This document shows, piece after piece, positions 1 through 8,717 of a DNA stretch of 64,000 nt; position 1 is the stretch's first letter, and every line of letters starts with the position of its first letter. A program made the position numbers and the translations under genes. The DNA comes from Burkholderia plantarii (lineage in GTDB: Bacteria; Pseudomonadota; Gammaproteobacteria; Burkholderiales; Burkholderiaceae). The stretch lies in NCBI RefSeq assembly GCF_001411805.1, contig NZ_CP007213.1:2852001-2916000 (forward strand). Reading direction: 5' to 3'. A model generated the notes under the pieces. That model saw nothing but the letters and a program-made list of their open reading frames with translations. It ran no database searches and had not been told where the DNA came from.

Positions 1-445
1 GCGGCGCCCAGGCGGCATCGTCGAGCAGCAGGTAGTTGCCCTCCACCACCACGATGCGCGCCGCCGCCGGCACGATCGCCGCGCCCGCGCGCGCGATCTC
101 GATCTCGCGATCGAACACCGGCACGGCGACATCGCGGCCGTCGTCGGCGGCGAGCCGCGCGAGCATCGCGGCCAGGCCGTCGACGTCGAACGTATGCGGC
201 GCGCCCTTGCGCGCGCGCTGGCCGCGCGCGTTCAGCACGCGATCGTCGTAGTGGAAGCCGTCCATCGCCAGCAGCGCCGCGTGGCCGGGCGCGCCGTCGT
301 TGAGCGCCGCCACCAGCCGCGCGGCGAACGTGCTCTTGCCGGCGCCGGGCGGCCCCGCCACGGCCACCAGCCGGCGCGCGCCCGGCGCCGCGTCGCGCAG
401 TTGCGCGAGCAGCGCCGCGAACCCGATCTCGCGTGTCGTGCTCAT
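1..445 (-). CDS. P-loop nucleoside/sugar kinase family protein (3' end outside window)
   Basis: The first 148 residues are visible. A Walker A motif GPPGAGKST lies at about residues 30-38, followed by AMDGFHYDD and a VVVEGNYLLLDD strand. This order is typical of the uridine kinase/pantothenate kinase-like family that also contains the kinase of fructose ABC-transport operons. The enzyme should phosphorylate a small sugar or nucleoside in the cytoplasm; the substrate cannot be read from sequence. The ATG overlaps the TGA of the upstream isomerase remnant (ATGA), so the two were once translationally coupled, which favours a sugar substrate. The C-terminus lies beyond the window edge. Confidence 0.75.
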   Translation of the reverse strand, partial: MSTTREIGFAALLAQLRDAAPGARRLVAVAGPPGAGKSTFAARLVAALNDGAPGHAALLAMDGFHYDDRVLNARGQRARKGAPHTFDVDGLAAMLARLAADDGRDVAVPVFDREIEIARAGAAIVPAAARIVVVEGNYLLLDDAAWAP

Positions 446-1010
446 GGCAGACGGCCGCGTCCGGCCTGCCGGAGCGCCTCCCGCATGGACCTCGGCCGGG
501 CGCGCGCGCAGCGCAGCGCGTGCGAGACCGGATCGCGCCCGTCTTCCCGGAGCTTGCGCCCGCTCGCGTGGATTGCTTCGAGCGGCTGCCCGATCGCACG
601 CGACGAAAAGCACTCGCGCGGACTCGGCCCCGCGCGGCCCGAGCACACCGGCGCGCGGAACACCTCCGCGAAGTCGATGCTGCCCGAGCCCAGGTGGCCG
701 CGATGCGGATCGCCGCCATGGACATCACCGAGATGCGCGCCGGTTTCGCGTATCGCCGTCATCACGTCGGATTCCTCGATGTTCATATGACACAGGGGTG
801 CAGGTGGACTGTCACGCTCGGCCGGCCGATCCGCTCGCACGCAGCGGTTGACCACTTCGGGGCCGCGCATGATGCCGTCGCGCGCGGCGGCCCCGGCGAC
901 CCGGCCGAGGATCTCCACCGACATCGCCACGCCGGCCGCCGTGGCCGGCACGAAGTTCTTCCGGAACGCGGGGTAGAGAATACCGCAGACGTGGCGCGCG
1001 CCGCATTCGA
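442..1010 (-). pseudogene. Remnant of a sugar-phosphate isomerase/epimerase (TIM barrel)
   Basis: The reading frame carries blocks characteristic of xylose-isomerase-like sugar phosphate isomerases: [13 protein letters not shown], then CHMNIEESDVM and HLGDVHGGDPHRGHLGSG. In the family these lie in the middle and C-terminal part of a roughly 280-residue barrel. Here the N-terminal third is missing, and the segments between the blocks are scrambled in a way that suggests small indels with compensating frames. No start codon with a ribosome site fits an intact protein. The frame still overlaps the kinase start by four bases. I infer a decayed sugar-utilisation operon; an unusual functional fragment is much less likely. 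Confidence 0.65.
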
Positions 1011-1112
1011 ACGCCCCGCCCGCGCATGCCGGCGGGCACGGAAACCGAAGCCGCGACGCCCGCGCCCGGCTCCCCTACAATGGCGGTTTTCCGTTCAATT
1101 CAGGAGTTGCAG

Positions 1113-1454
1113 ATGACCGTCGTCACCACCGATTCGGGCCTCAAGTATGAAGAACTGACCGAAGGCACGGGCGCCGAGGCCAAGAGCGGCCAGTCCGTCA
1201 CCGTCCACTACACGGGCTGGCTGACCGACGGCCAGAAGTTTGATTCGAGCAAGGACCGCAACGACCCGTTCGTGTTCGTGCTGGGCGGCGGCATGGTCAT
1301 CAAGGGCTGGGACGAAGGCGTCCAGGGCATGAAGGTGGGCGGCACGCGCCGCCTGACGATCCCGGCCGCGCTCGGCTACGGCGCGCGCGGCGCGGGCGGC
1401 GTGATTCCGCCGAACGCCACGCTGGTGTTCGAAGTCGAGCTGCTGGCCGTCTGA
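1113..1454 (+). CDS. FKBP-type peptidyl-prolyl cis-trans isomerase
   Basis: A 113-residue single-domain FKBP without a signal peptide, so cytoplasmic. It has the family hallmarks [30 protein letters not shown] and GYGARG...[14 protein letters not shown], which form the proline-binding pocket (W of the IKGW block, Y of HYTG, F of LVFEVELL). It should catalyse prolyl isomerisation and assist folding. CAGGAG lies about 7 bases ahead of the chosen ATG; an upstream in-frame extension shows no family similarity. Monocistronic, between the decayed sugar operon on the other strand and an AraC regulator. Confidence 0.93.
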   Translation: MTVVTTDSGLKYEELTEGTGAEAKSGQSVTVHYTGWLTDGQKFDSSKDRNDPFVFVLGGGMVIKGWDEGVQGMKVGGTRRLTIPAALGYGARGAGGVIPPNATLVFEVELLAV

Positions 1455-1510
1455 GGCCGGCGCACCGGGCCGCTCCTCGCGCCTTGTCGCCGCCTCACGC
1501 GCCATCCACG

Positions 1511-2296
1511 ATGCATCCGCACCCCGTCGCCGGTCCGTCCGTCTCGCTGCGCCGCTACGGCGTGGCCGAGGCGTCGGACCTCCACGACTTCCATCAGGTC
1601 GTGCTCGGCGTGGACGGCACGATGGTGATGGCCGTCGACGGCGTGGCCGAGCGCATCGACGGCCGGTGCGCCTGGCTGATTCCGGCCGGCGCGCGCCACG
1701 ACTACGCGGGCCTCGGCCCGAATCGTCAACTGGTGCTGGATCTGCCGGTGGCCTCGCTGGCCGTGCCCGAACGGCTGTTCGACCGCGCGCGGCCGTTCGT
1801 GCTGACGCCGGCGCTCGGCGCGCTGGTGGATGAACTGGCGGGCGCGCTGGTGGACAGGGGCGCCGCGCGCGGCGCCGAAGCCGCCATGCATGCGCCGCCG
1901 CCCCGGCTCCACTGGCAGGCCGCGACGCGACTCTGCGAGGCGCTGCTCGGCACGCCGCCCGGGCGCGGCGGCGGCGCCGGCCTCGATTTCGCGCGGATCG
2001 ACCGCTGGCTGCGCGCGCGGCTCGCCGAACCGCTGCGCGTGGCCGACCTGGCCGCGCATTGCGGCTTCGGCCCGCGCCGGTTCCATCAGCTGTTCGTCGA
2101 GGCGTTCGGCGAGACGCCGCATCGCTACCTGCTGAAGCTGCGGCTCGACGCGGCCGTGCTGCGGCTCGCGAATCCGGCCCACCCGCTGGCCGCGATCGCC
2201 GCCGACGTCGGCTTCGCCGACCAGAGCGCGTTCACGCACGCGTTCACGCGCCGCTTCGGCATCGCGCCGGGGCAATGGCGCGCCGGGCGGCATTGA
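1511..2296 (+). CDS. AraC-family transcriptional regulator
   Basis: A 261-residue protein with an N-terminal cupin-like sensor (residues ~10-100, containing WLIPAGARHDY) and a C-terminal AraC DNA-binding domain with two helix-turn-helix units. The second recognition region shows the family signature: IAADVGFADQSAFTHAFTRRFGIAPGQWR. A TTG nine codons upstream could also serve as start, but the ATG gives the usual N-terminus. It probably acts as a one-component activator responding to a small ligand. The neighbours give no clear target: the bce cluster ends convergently 230 bp downstream. Confidence 0.85.
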   Translation: MHPHPVAGPSVSLRRYGVAEASDLHDFHQVVLGVDGTMVMAVDGVAERIDGRCAWLIPAGARHDYAGLGPNRQLVLDLPVASLAVPERLFDRARPFVLTPALGALVDELAGALVDRGAARGAEAAMHAPPPRLHWQAATRLCEALLGTPPGRGGGAGLDFARIDRWLRARLAEPLRVADLAAHCGFGPRRFHQLFVEAFGETPHRYLLKLRLDAAVLRLANPAHPLAAIAADVGFADQSAFTHAFTRRFGIAPGQWRAGRH

Positions 2297-2526
2297 GGCC
2301 GCGCGGCACGTCTTCAACACGCTCTCGCCATACCCGATGCTCCGCGCGCCGTCCGGCCGCGACGGGCTTTTCGCTTCCGGCCGCCGGAAATTCCCTGATG
2401 CAACGTAACGGACCGAACCACGCCCGCCGGCTGGCGCGATCAGCTCGCACTTCGTAGCATCAATCCGCGTCGGGCGGCGTCGCGTGGCCCGGCGAACGAC
2501 GCGCCCGCCGAACCGAACCCGCCGCC

Positions 2527-3693
2527 TCAACCCGCCCGGATCGCCTCGTCATACACCTGCGCGACGCGCTTCGCGATCACGGCGTTGTCGAAGTGCTCGC
2601 GCGCGTAGCGCCGGCAGGCGTCGGCGTCGGGCAGCTTCAGCGTCCCCGACAGCGCGCCTTCGAGCCCCTCGGCGATCGCCTCGGCGCCGGTGCCGCGCAG
2701 CACGAGGTCGGGCGAGAGCCCCGAGACGGCCTCCGGCAGCCCGCCCACCGGCGTGACCAGCACCGGCGTGCCCGAGGCCAGCGACTCCACCGTGATCAGC
2801 CCGAAGCCTTCGAGCGCGACGGTCGGCACCACGCTGACGGTGGCCGCGCGGTACAGCGCGGCCAGATGCTCGTCGGGCACGAAGCCGAGCAGCTTGACGT
2901 GGTCGCCGAGCCCGGCGGCGTCGATGCGCTGCTGCAGCTCCTCGGCCAGCCGCCCCTTGCCGGCGATCAGCAGCAGCACGTCCGGATGGCGGCGCCGCAC
3001 CGTGTTCACGGCCTCGATCAGGTCCTCGAGCCCCATGCGCCGCACGAGCCGCCGCACCGCCAGCACGATCGGCCGGCCCACCGGCAGCTGCAGCTTGCGG
3101 CGCGCCTCGGCCTGCGTGATCGGCAGGTCGAACTGCGCGGTGTCCACGCAGCCGGGCACGATCCGCACCTTGTCCTGCGAGATGCCGTAGCGCGAGGTCA
3201 GGATCTCGCCGAACGCGCTCGACAGCACGATCAGCCGCGAGGCGCGCGCGTAGACGGCCTGCTCCAGGTAGCGCTTGGCGCGCTGGCCGAGCGAATCGGC
3301 GCCCTCCACCTGGCTCTCGTCGGCCCACGGCCCCTGGAAGTGCGAGACCTGCGGGATGCCGCGCGTGACGTCGAGCCCCGGGAACGTGTAGAGCGCGAAA
3401 TGCGACGACACCACGTCGGGCCGCTCGTTGCGGATCACGTCGCGCAGCGCGCTGCGCGCGGCCATCATGCGGCGCGGCAGCGACTGCGAGGCCGGCCCGA
3501 AGCCGCGGATCGCGCCGCCGGTGTCGGCCGCCACGCGCCCCGAGCCGGCCACCACGCCGCGCACGGCCACGCCGGCGCCGGGCAGCGCGCCGACCAGCGA
3601 GTAGTACATGCGGTCGAGGCCGCCCGCGCGTTCGGGGAACCAGTGCATGCCAATCTGCAGCGACTTGATCGTCGAGGGGGAAACGTCTTTCAT
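2527..3693 (-). CDS. bceK: GT4-family glycosyltransferase of the exopolysaccharide cluster (BceK-like)
   Basis: A 388-residue GT-B glycosyltransferase. The N-terminal acceptor half includes HWFPERAGGLDR and SHFALYTFPGLD; the C-terminal nucleotide-sugar half has LAVRRLVRRMGLEDLIEA, LLGFVPDEHL and the E-x7-E motif EGFGLITVES. It should add one sugar to the lipid-linked cepacian repeat unit at the inner membrane face; the donor cannot be told. The start overlaps the bceJ stop (TGATG), with AGGAG 8 bases upstream; a GTG one codon earlier is possible. It is last in the leftward bce block, which supports the positional name. Confidence 0.82.
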   Translation of the reverse strand: MKDVSPSTIKSLQIGMHWFPERAGGLDRMYYSLVGALPGAGVAVRGVVAGSGRVAADTGGAIRGFGPASQSLPRRMMAARSALRDVIRNERPDVVSSHFALYTFPGLDVTRGIPQVSHFQGPWADESQVEGADSLGQRAKRYLEQAVYARASRLIVLSSAFGEILTSRYGISQDKVRIVPGCVDTAQFDLPITQAEARRKLQLPVGRPIVLAVRRLVRRMGLEDLIEAVNTVRRRHPDVLLLIAGKGRLAEELQQRIDAAGLGDHVKLLGFVPDEHLAALYRAATVSVVPTVALEGFGLITVESLASGTPVLVTPVGGLPEAVSGLSPDLVLRGTGAEAIAEGLEGALSGTLKLPDADACRRYAREHFDNAVIAKRVAQVYDEAIRAG

Positions 3694-4901
3694 CACAATG
3701 GCTCCTGCGTGGCGACGGGGGCGGGTCCGGCGACCGCGGCGGGGCCGGGCGCGCCGTGCGCCGATGATTGGGAAGACGGCATCAGCCGCCGGTACAGCGC
3801 GAGATACTGGGCGCCCATCTGCGCCCAGCCGAACTGGTCCATCAGTTCGCGGGCCGCGGCGCCCATTTCACGGCAGCGCTCGCGCGAGCGCGCCAGTTCG
3901 CCGATCGCGCCGGCCAGCGCGTGCGGATCGTCGGGATCGTCGAGCACCACGCCGCAGTCGGCCGTGATGATCTCCGCGCCGCCGGCGGTGCGCGCGGTCA
4001 CCACCGGCAGGCCGGCCGCCATCGCCTCGAGCAGCGACAGGCTCATCGCCTCGTAGCGCGACGGGAACACGTAGGCGTCCACCGACGACATCAGCGTCGG
4101 CATGGTCTTCACCAGCCCGAGGAAATGCACGCGCCGCTCCAGCCCGAGCGCGCGCGCCTCGTCCGGATACGGGCTGCCGGGCAGGTAGCCGGCCACCGCC
4201 AGGTGGACGTGCTCGGGCAGCTTGGTGAGCGCCTTCAGCACCGTGCCGAGATTCTTGCGCGGCGTGCGCAGGTCGCCCACGAACAGCAGCAGGAACGCGT
4301 CGTCGGGCAGCCCGTAGGCGGCGCGGTCGGGCCGCGCGCCGGCGAACGCGCGCGTGTCGACGCCGTTGTAGATCACGCCGACGCGGCTGCCGTCGATGCC
4401 GATCCGGCGGATCTCGTCGGCCACCTTCCCGGAGACCGCCACGATCGCGCGCGAGCGCCGGTAGGCCCAGCGCTCGAGCACGGTGTTGGCGCGCGTGTAG
4501 ACGTACTGGTAGGCCGACCACAGCCCCTTGGTCAGCGCGAACGGGTAATAGCGGCTCGCGAACCAGCCGCCATGCACGAAGTGAGCGGTGTTTACGTCGG
4601 CGCGCACCCACGAGATGAAGCCGTTGACGTGCAGCACGTCGTATTCGGCGCGATGGCGCGACAGCCACAGCGCGCTCTTGAGCGCGAACACCTGCTGGCG
4701 CAGCAGGTTGGTGGGCCAGAAGCGGCCCGGCCGGACCGGAATCCAGCGCACGCGCGGATGCTCGAGCAGCTCCGGCGCGACGTGCGAGGCGACGAGCGTG
4801 ACGTCGCACTGCTCGGCCAGCGCCGCGCGCGCGATCTCGTAGTTGACGCGCCCCTGCCCGTCGTTGTGGCGTACCACGTGGGTGACGATGGCGATTCTCA
4901 T
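3693..4901 (-). CDS. bceJ: GT4-family glycosyltransferase of the exopolysaccharide cluster (BceJ-like)
   Basis: A 402-residue retaining glycosyltransferase. It starts MRIAIVTHVV, has HFVHGGWFASRYY in the acceptor half, then VIYNGVDTRAF, LLFVGDLRTPRKN and the catalytic-region motif FPSRYEAMSLSLLEAMAAG, with the E-x7-E pair. It should transfer a sugar to the growing undecaprenyl-linked repeat unit. The ATG overlaps the stop of the polymerase gene by four bases and the stop overlaps the bceK start, so the three are translationally coupled. The last ~25 residues are Ala/Pro-rich and probably unstructured. Confidence 0.83.
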   Translation of the reverse strand: MRIAIVTHVVRHNDGQGRVNYEIARAALAEQCDVTLVASHVAPELLEHPRVRWIPVRPGRFWPTNLLRQQVFALKSALWLSRHRAEYDVLHVNGFISWVRADVNTAHFVHGGWFASRYYPFALTKGLWSAYQYVYTRANTVLERWAYRRSRAIVAVSGKVADEIRRIGIDGSRVGVIYNGVDTRAFAGARPDRAAYGLPDDAFLLLFVGDLRTPRKNLGTVLKALTKLPEHVHLAVAGYLPGSPYPDEARALGLERRVHFLGLVKTMPTLMSSVDAYVFPSRYEAMSLSLLEAMAAGLPVVTARTAGGAEIITADCGVVLDDPDDPHALAGAIGELARSRERCREMGAAARELMDQFGWAQMGAQYLALYRRLMPSSQSSAHGAPGPAAVAGPAPVATQEPL

Positions 4902-6382
4902 TGGTCTACTCCCCGTATGCGTCCGGCGGCGGCTCGCTGGATCTTCTGCCAGTGCGACGCGGACAAGATCGAAAACAAACTCATGAACAGCAACGACCCT
5001 CCCGTACCGATCAGGGAGTTGGTGAAGACGAGCATCGCGAAGATCGAGATCGCGAGACTCACGCAGGCGGCCACGTACTTGTCGTCCTTGAGCCGGAACG
5101 AGACGCGCAGCGCACGCGCGAGCAGCCAGAGCGTGCCGGACAGGTAGAGCAGCGTGCCGGGCCAGCCGAGCACGAACGGCACGTTCATCACGCCGCTGTC
5201 GAAGCTGCCGTATTTGCCGAGTTCGCCGCTGTCGCTCGACAGCTTGGTGGACGAGCCGGTCGCGCCGAGCCCCTCGCCCGCCACGTCGGTGAACGCGGTC
5301 TGCGCGAAGGTGGCGTAGAACTTGTTGCGATCGTCGTAACTGCGATCGTCCTTGAGGTTGGTGATCGATTCGAGCCGCTGGCCGAGCCGGTCGGCCACCG
5401 GGCCGACGGTGAGCAGCGGCACCGACAGCCCGGCCAGCACCATCGCGCCCACCACCATGCGCACCCGCACGCGGTTCGACGACTTGGCGAGCTGCACCGC
5501 GAGCGCGATCACCCAGCCGCCCCAGGTCGAGCGCACCAGGCACAGCATGAACGCGATGAAGCCGGCCGCGCCGGCCAGCCAGCGCACGCGCTGGGTGGCG
5601 GCCAGCATGAACACCAGCGCGCCCATCATCGCGAACGCGAACGGCCCCGACGAATTCATGGTGCTGAACACGCGCACGCCGTAGGCCACCGGCTCGCCCT
5701 GCGAGGCCATCTGCGAGCCGACCATCCACAGCACGTCCCAGCTCGGCATGATGAAGAACTGCACCATCCCGTAGGCGCCCATCACCAGCATCCCCCAGAT
5801 GAAGGTGGACATGATCACCTCGCGGTACTCGGGGTAGTCGCGCGCGTTCACGGCGATGTGGAAGCCGATCAGCACCGGGTAGATCCAGTTCGCCAGATCG
5901 TAGGTGGCGGCCAGCACGCCGGCCGACACCAGGCCGATTAGATAGGCATAGCCGAGCCCGAGCAGGATCATCAGCATCGGCAGCCCGCGCCGCTGCGCGA
6001 GCACGCGATAGTGGCGCAGCAGGCCGAGCCCCGCGATCATGGTGACCGCGAGCGGCGCGATCTGGATCAGGCTGGTGGGCGTGTAGGCGCCGCGCGACCA
6101 GTCGGCGAGGCGGCGCACCTCGGGGCCGAGGAACCACATCCACCAGAGGAAGCCGACGTAGCGCGCCGGGCTGCGGAAGTACAGCCACAGGCCGGTGGCG
6201 ATCGACAGCGCCGGGAACGCGAGCGTGAGCACCGAGCCCTGGTGGGCCAGGATCAGCAGCGCGGTGATGGTCCAGAGGCCCGTCTGCGCGGCCCAGTGCT
6301 TCGGCTCGCTCAGGAAGCGGCGCGCGCGCTTGCGCGAGCGAGCCCGCAAAGGCGCGGCGGCGGGGACGGCGGGCGTACTCAT
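4898..6382 (-). CDS. bceI: Exopolysaccharide polymerase, Wzy/O-antigen-ligase-like (BceI-like)
   Basis: A 494-residue integral membrane protein with about ten to twelve hydrophobic helices and a large periplasmic loop at residues ~325-400 (DRLGQRLESITNLKDD through GELGKYGSFDSG), the layout of Wzy/O-antigen polymerase-like proteins. It is expected to polymerise lipid-linked repeat units at the periplasmic face in the Wzx/Wzy pathway. No flippase gene is present in this window; in Burkholderia the cepacian flippase is assigned to a second bce cluster, so its absence is expected. It starts 13 bp after bceH and overlaps bceJ by four bases. Confidence 0.82.
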   Translation of the reverse strand: MSTPAVPAAAPLRARSRKRARRFLSEPKHWAAQTGLWTITALLILAHQGSVLTLAFPALSIATGLWLYFRSPARYVGFLWWMWFLGPEVRRLADWSRGAYTPTSLIQIAPLAVTMIAGLGLLRHYRVLAQRRGLPMLMILLGLGYAYLIGLVSAGVLAATYDLANWIYPVLIGFHIAVNARDYPEYREVIMSTFIWGMLVMGAYGMVQFFIMPSWDVLWMVGSQMASQGEPVAYGVRVFSTMNSSGPFAFAMMGALVFMLAATQRVRWLAGAAGFIAFMLCLVRSTWGGWVIALAVQLAKSSNRVRVRMVVGAMVLAGLSVPLLTVGPVADRLGQRLESITNLKDDRSYDDRNKFYATFAQTAFTDVAGEGLGATGSSTKLSSDSGELGKYGSFDSGVMNVPFVLGWPGTLLYLSGTLWLLARALRVSFRLKDDKYVAACVSLAISIFAMLVFTNSLIGTGGSLLFMSLFSILSASHWQKIQRAAAGRIRGVDQ

Positions 6383-6395
6383 GGCGGCGGCGGGC

Positions 6396-7532
6396 TCAGT
6401 TGGACGGTGTGCGCGAGTCGGCCAGCGGCAGCGGCGCGGCGGCGCCGGCCGGCGCGCGGCGGCGCTGCAGCAGCTCGCGCGTGATGCGCGCGTGCTGGGC
6501 GGCGAACTGCCCGGTGGTGAGGTCGCGTTCGACCAGCCGCGTGGAGGCCGCGCGCGCGAACCCGAGCGCGCGCTCGGGCCGCTCGACCATGAGATCGGCG
6601 GCGCCGCGCATCGCGCTCGCGTCGAAGGCCGGCACGTAGGCCGCGCAGTCGCCCGGGAAATAGTCGGCGAGGCCGCCCACGTCGCTGACGATCATCGGCT
6701 TGCCCACCGCCGCCGCCTCCAGCATCACGGTGATGCCCGAGGCGTGATGGTTCGGCCGCAGCGGCACCACGATCACGTCGGCCCAGTCGTAGAACTCGCG
6801 CTGGCGCGCGATGCCCGACACCGAGGCGATCTCGACGTTGTCGCGATGCAGCTCGCGCGGAATCCGGCGCCGCGTGGCGAGCTTCACCTCGTAGCGCGGC
6901 AGGCCGCCGAACGCCTCGATCAGCGTGGTCCAGTCGCGGTCGCGGTCGTTGCCGATCGCGGCGATCCGCAGCGGCCGGTGCGGGGTCCAGGCCTCGGGCC
7001 AACGCACCGGGAAATCCTGCGTGTTGAGCCCGTAGTAGACCTGCACCGCGTCGCGCTGCAGGTATTCGCGGCACAGCAGCGCGTTGTCGCGCGCGAGCGT
7101 GGTCAGCACGTCGGCGCGCGCCAGCAGCTTGCGGTAGACCCAGCGGCGCAGCGCGCCAAAATGCGGCCAGCGGTCGAGCAGCCAGACGCTCTGCGCGAGC
7201 AGCAGCGCGCGCGTGCCGCGTGCGCCGGCCAGCTTCAGCACCAGCGCGGCGGCCAGATGCTCCTGCTCGGTGTGCGTCCAGATCACGTCGGCCGCCAGCA
7301 GCGCCTCGCGATTGCGCCAGGCATGGATCGCGTCGAAGCCGAGCGCGGCCTTCAGCGCGCGCCGCGCGAGGCCGACGAAGCGCGACTCGCGCGCGTCGCG
7401 CGAATAGCTCATCGCGAACTCGTCCGATTCGGCATGGTGATAGCCGTACAGGCAGCCGATGTTGTCGCCGGGGCGATAGGTGCGCGGATCGGCGCCGTAG
7501 AACAGATGAACGTGGACGTTCGTGGCGGTCAT
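6396..7532 (-). CDS. bceH: GT4-like glycosyltransferase of the exopolysaccharide cluster (BceH-like)
   Basis: A 378-residue GT-B-fold protein. Motifs include WTHTEQEHLAAAL and QSVWLLDRWPHFG in the N-terminal half, LRIAAIGNDRDRDW at the domain junction and LRPNHHASGITVMLEAAAVGKP in the donor-binding half, where the first acidic residue of the usual E-x7-E pair appears as His. It should add a sugar to the lipid-linked repeat unit. It starts 196 bp after bceG ends, the widest gap inside the block, so an internal promoter or RNA-processing site is possible. Position fits bceH. Confidence 0.8.
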   Translation of the reverse strand: MTATNVHVHLFYGADPRTYRPGDNIGCLYGYHHAESDEFAMSYSRDARESRFVGLARRALKAALGFDAIHAWRNREALLAADVIWTHTEQEHLAAALVLKLAGARGTRALLLAQSVWLLDRWPHFGALRRWVYRKLLARADVLTTLARDNALLCREYLQRDAVQVYYGLNTQDFPVRWPEAWTPHRPLRIAAIGNDRDRDWTTLIEAFGGLPRYEVKLATRRRIPRELHRDNVEIASVSGIARQREFYDWADVIVVPLRPNHHASGITVMLEAAAVGKPMIVSDVGGLADYFPGDCAAYVPAFDASAMRGAADLMVERPERALGFARAASTRLVERDLTTGQFAAQHARITRELLQRRRAPAGAAAPLPLADSRTPSN

Positions 7533-7728
7533 GCGAGGGCTCCGGGTTCGGATGATCGGGGGGTGCGCGGCGGCGGGCCGGGGCGCGTCGTGCCGGGCTG
7601 CGTGGCGCCATGCGTCGCTTCAGGCGCTACCTCGCGACGCAACCGCGGCGCCGGACGCGACGCACGGCGGGCAACGAGGCGGACCAGCGGCGGGCGGCTC
7701 ACGCGCGGCTCCGGTTCGGGCGGCGGGC

Positions 7729-8679
7729 TCAGGCGGCCGCGAGCGGCTGGCTGCGCGCCGGCGTGTCGCGGCGCGCGGCGCTCGCGCCCTGCCGCACCGC
7801 CCGCCAGCGTTCGCGCACGCGCGCGCCGTTGCGCGAGCCCAGCGACAGCACCACGTGCGCGAGCCCCGGATAGACGCGCGTGCCGACCAGCAGGTACCAC
7901 CACCAGGCGATCTCGCGCTTCGGCTCGGGCAGGTGCTCGCGCAGCGTCAGGTGCAGGTTGTAGGCCGCGTTGACGATCGCGTTGCGCGAGGCGGCGTCGC
8001 GCCGGTCCTCGTCGAAGCGCTCGGCCGGGTAGTGGTCGACCGCCACCGCCGGGTCGTAGACGAGCTTCCAGCCGCGCCGTTTCACGGCCATGCTGAACGC
8101 CATGTCGTTGTGGGTCTGCGCGCCGGCGCCGCGCAGCCGCGTGTCGAAGCGCAGCCCGTCGATCGCGTCGCGCCGGTAGATCATGTTCGCGCCCTTCAGC
8201 ATGTCCACCTCGCGCGCGCCGCCGACGCCGAGATGATGGTTGCCGACCAGCTTGCCCGACAGCGTGACGCGGCCGACCACCGGCCGCGCGTCGTCGATCA
8301 CGCGGCCGCGCTCGTGAACCCAGTCGCGGCCGCCCAGCGCGCCGAGCCGCGAATCGGCGTCGAACGCGGCGGCGATCCGCTCGAGCCAGTCGGGACGCGG
8401 CGCGGCGTCGTCGTCGGTGATCGCCAGCACGTCGCCGTCCGAGCGTTCCAGGCCGCGATTGAGCGCGGCCACCTGGCCCGGCACCTCGATCGGGGCCACC
8501 TTGAGCGGCAGCGCGCCGCGCACCGCGGGGTCGGCCAGGCAGTCGTGGGTCGCGACGTCGTCGGGGCGCGCCACGACGATCACCTCGTCGGGCGCGCGCC
8601 GCTGCCGTTGCAGCGCGATCAGGCAGCGCGCGAGGTCGGTGGGACGCCGGTAGGTCGGCACGAGTACGGAGAGTTTCAT
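7729..8679 (-). CDS. bceG: GT2-family glycosyltransferase of the exopolysaccharide cluster (BceG-like)
   Basis: A 316-residue GT-A (GT2) glycosyltransferase: it begins MKLSVLVPTYRRPTDLARCL, has the metal/nucleotide-binding DVLAITDDDAAPRPDW near residues 90-105 and MLKGANMIYRR in the acceptor region. A hydrophobic stretch near the C-terminus (WWWYLLVGTRVYPGLAHVV) could dock on the membrane. It should build the cepacian repeat unit with the neighbouring enzymes. The same frame is open far upstream inside bceF, but the ATG after GAGGAT is the only start giving a canonical GT2 N-terminus. 38 bp separate it from bceF. Confidence 0.84.
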   Translation of the reverse strand: MKLSVLVPTYRRPTDLARCLIALQRQRRAPDEVIVVARPDDVATHDCLADPAVRGALPLKVAPIEVPGQVAALNRGLERSDGDVLAITDDDAAPRPDWLERIAAAFDADSRLGALGGRDWVHERGRVIDDARPVVGRVTLSGKLVGNHHLGVGGAREVDMLKGANMIYRRDAIDGLRFDTRLRGAGAQTHNDMAFSMAVKRRGWKLVYDPAVAVDHYPAERFDEDRRDAASRNAIVNAAYNLHLTLREHLPEPKREIAWWWYLLVGTRVYPGLAHVVLSLGSRNGARVRERWRAVRQGASAARRDTPARSQPLAAA

Positions 8680-8717
8680 CGGATCGGATCCTCGTCGTGG
8701 TCGTGGTTGGGTTTGCG

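Noticed and set aside
2593..5147. Very long rightward open frames across the glycosyltransferase genes
   Set aside because: They are antisense to bceK and bceJ, full of His/Arg/Gln/Gly runs typical of the complement of GC-rich coding DNA.
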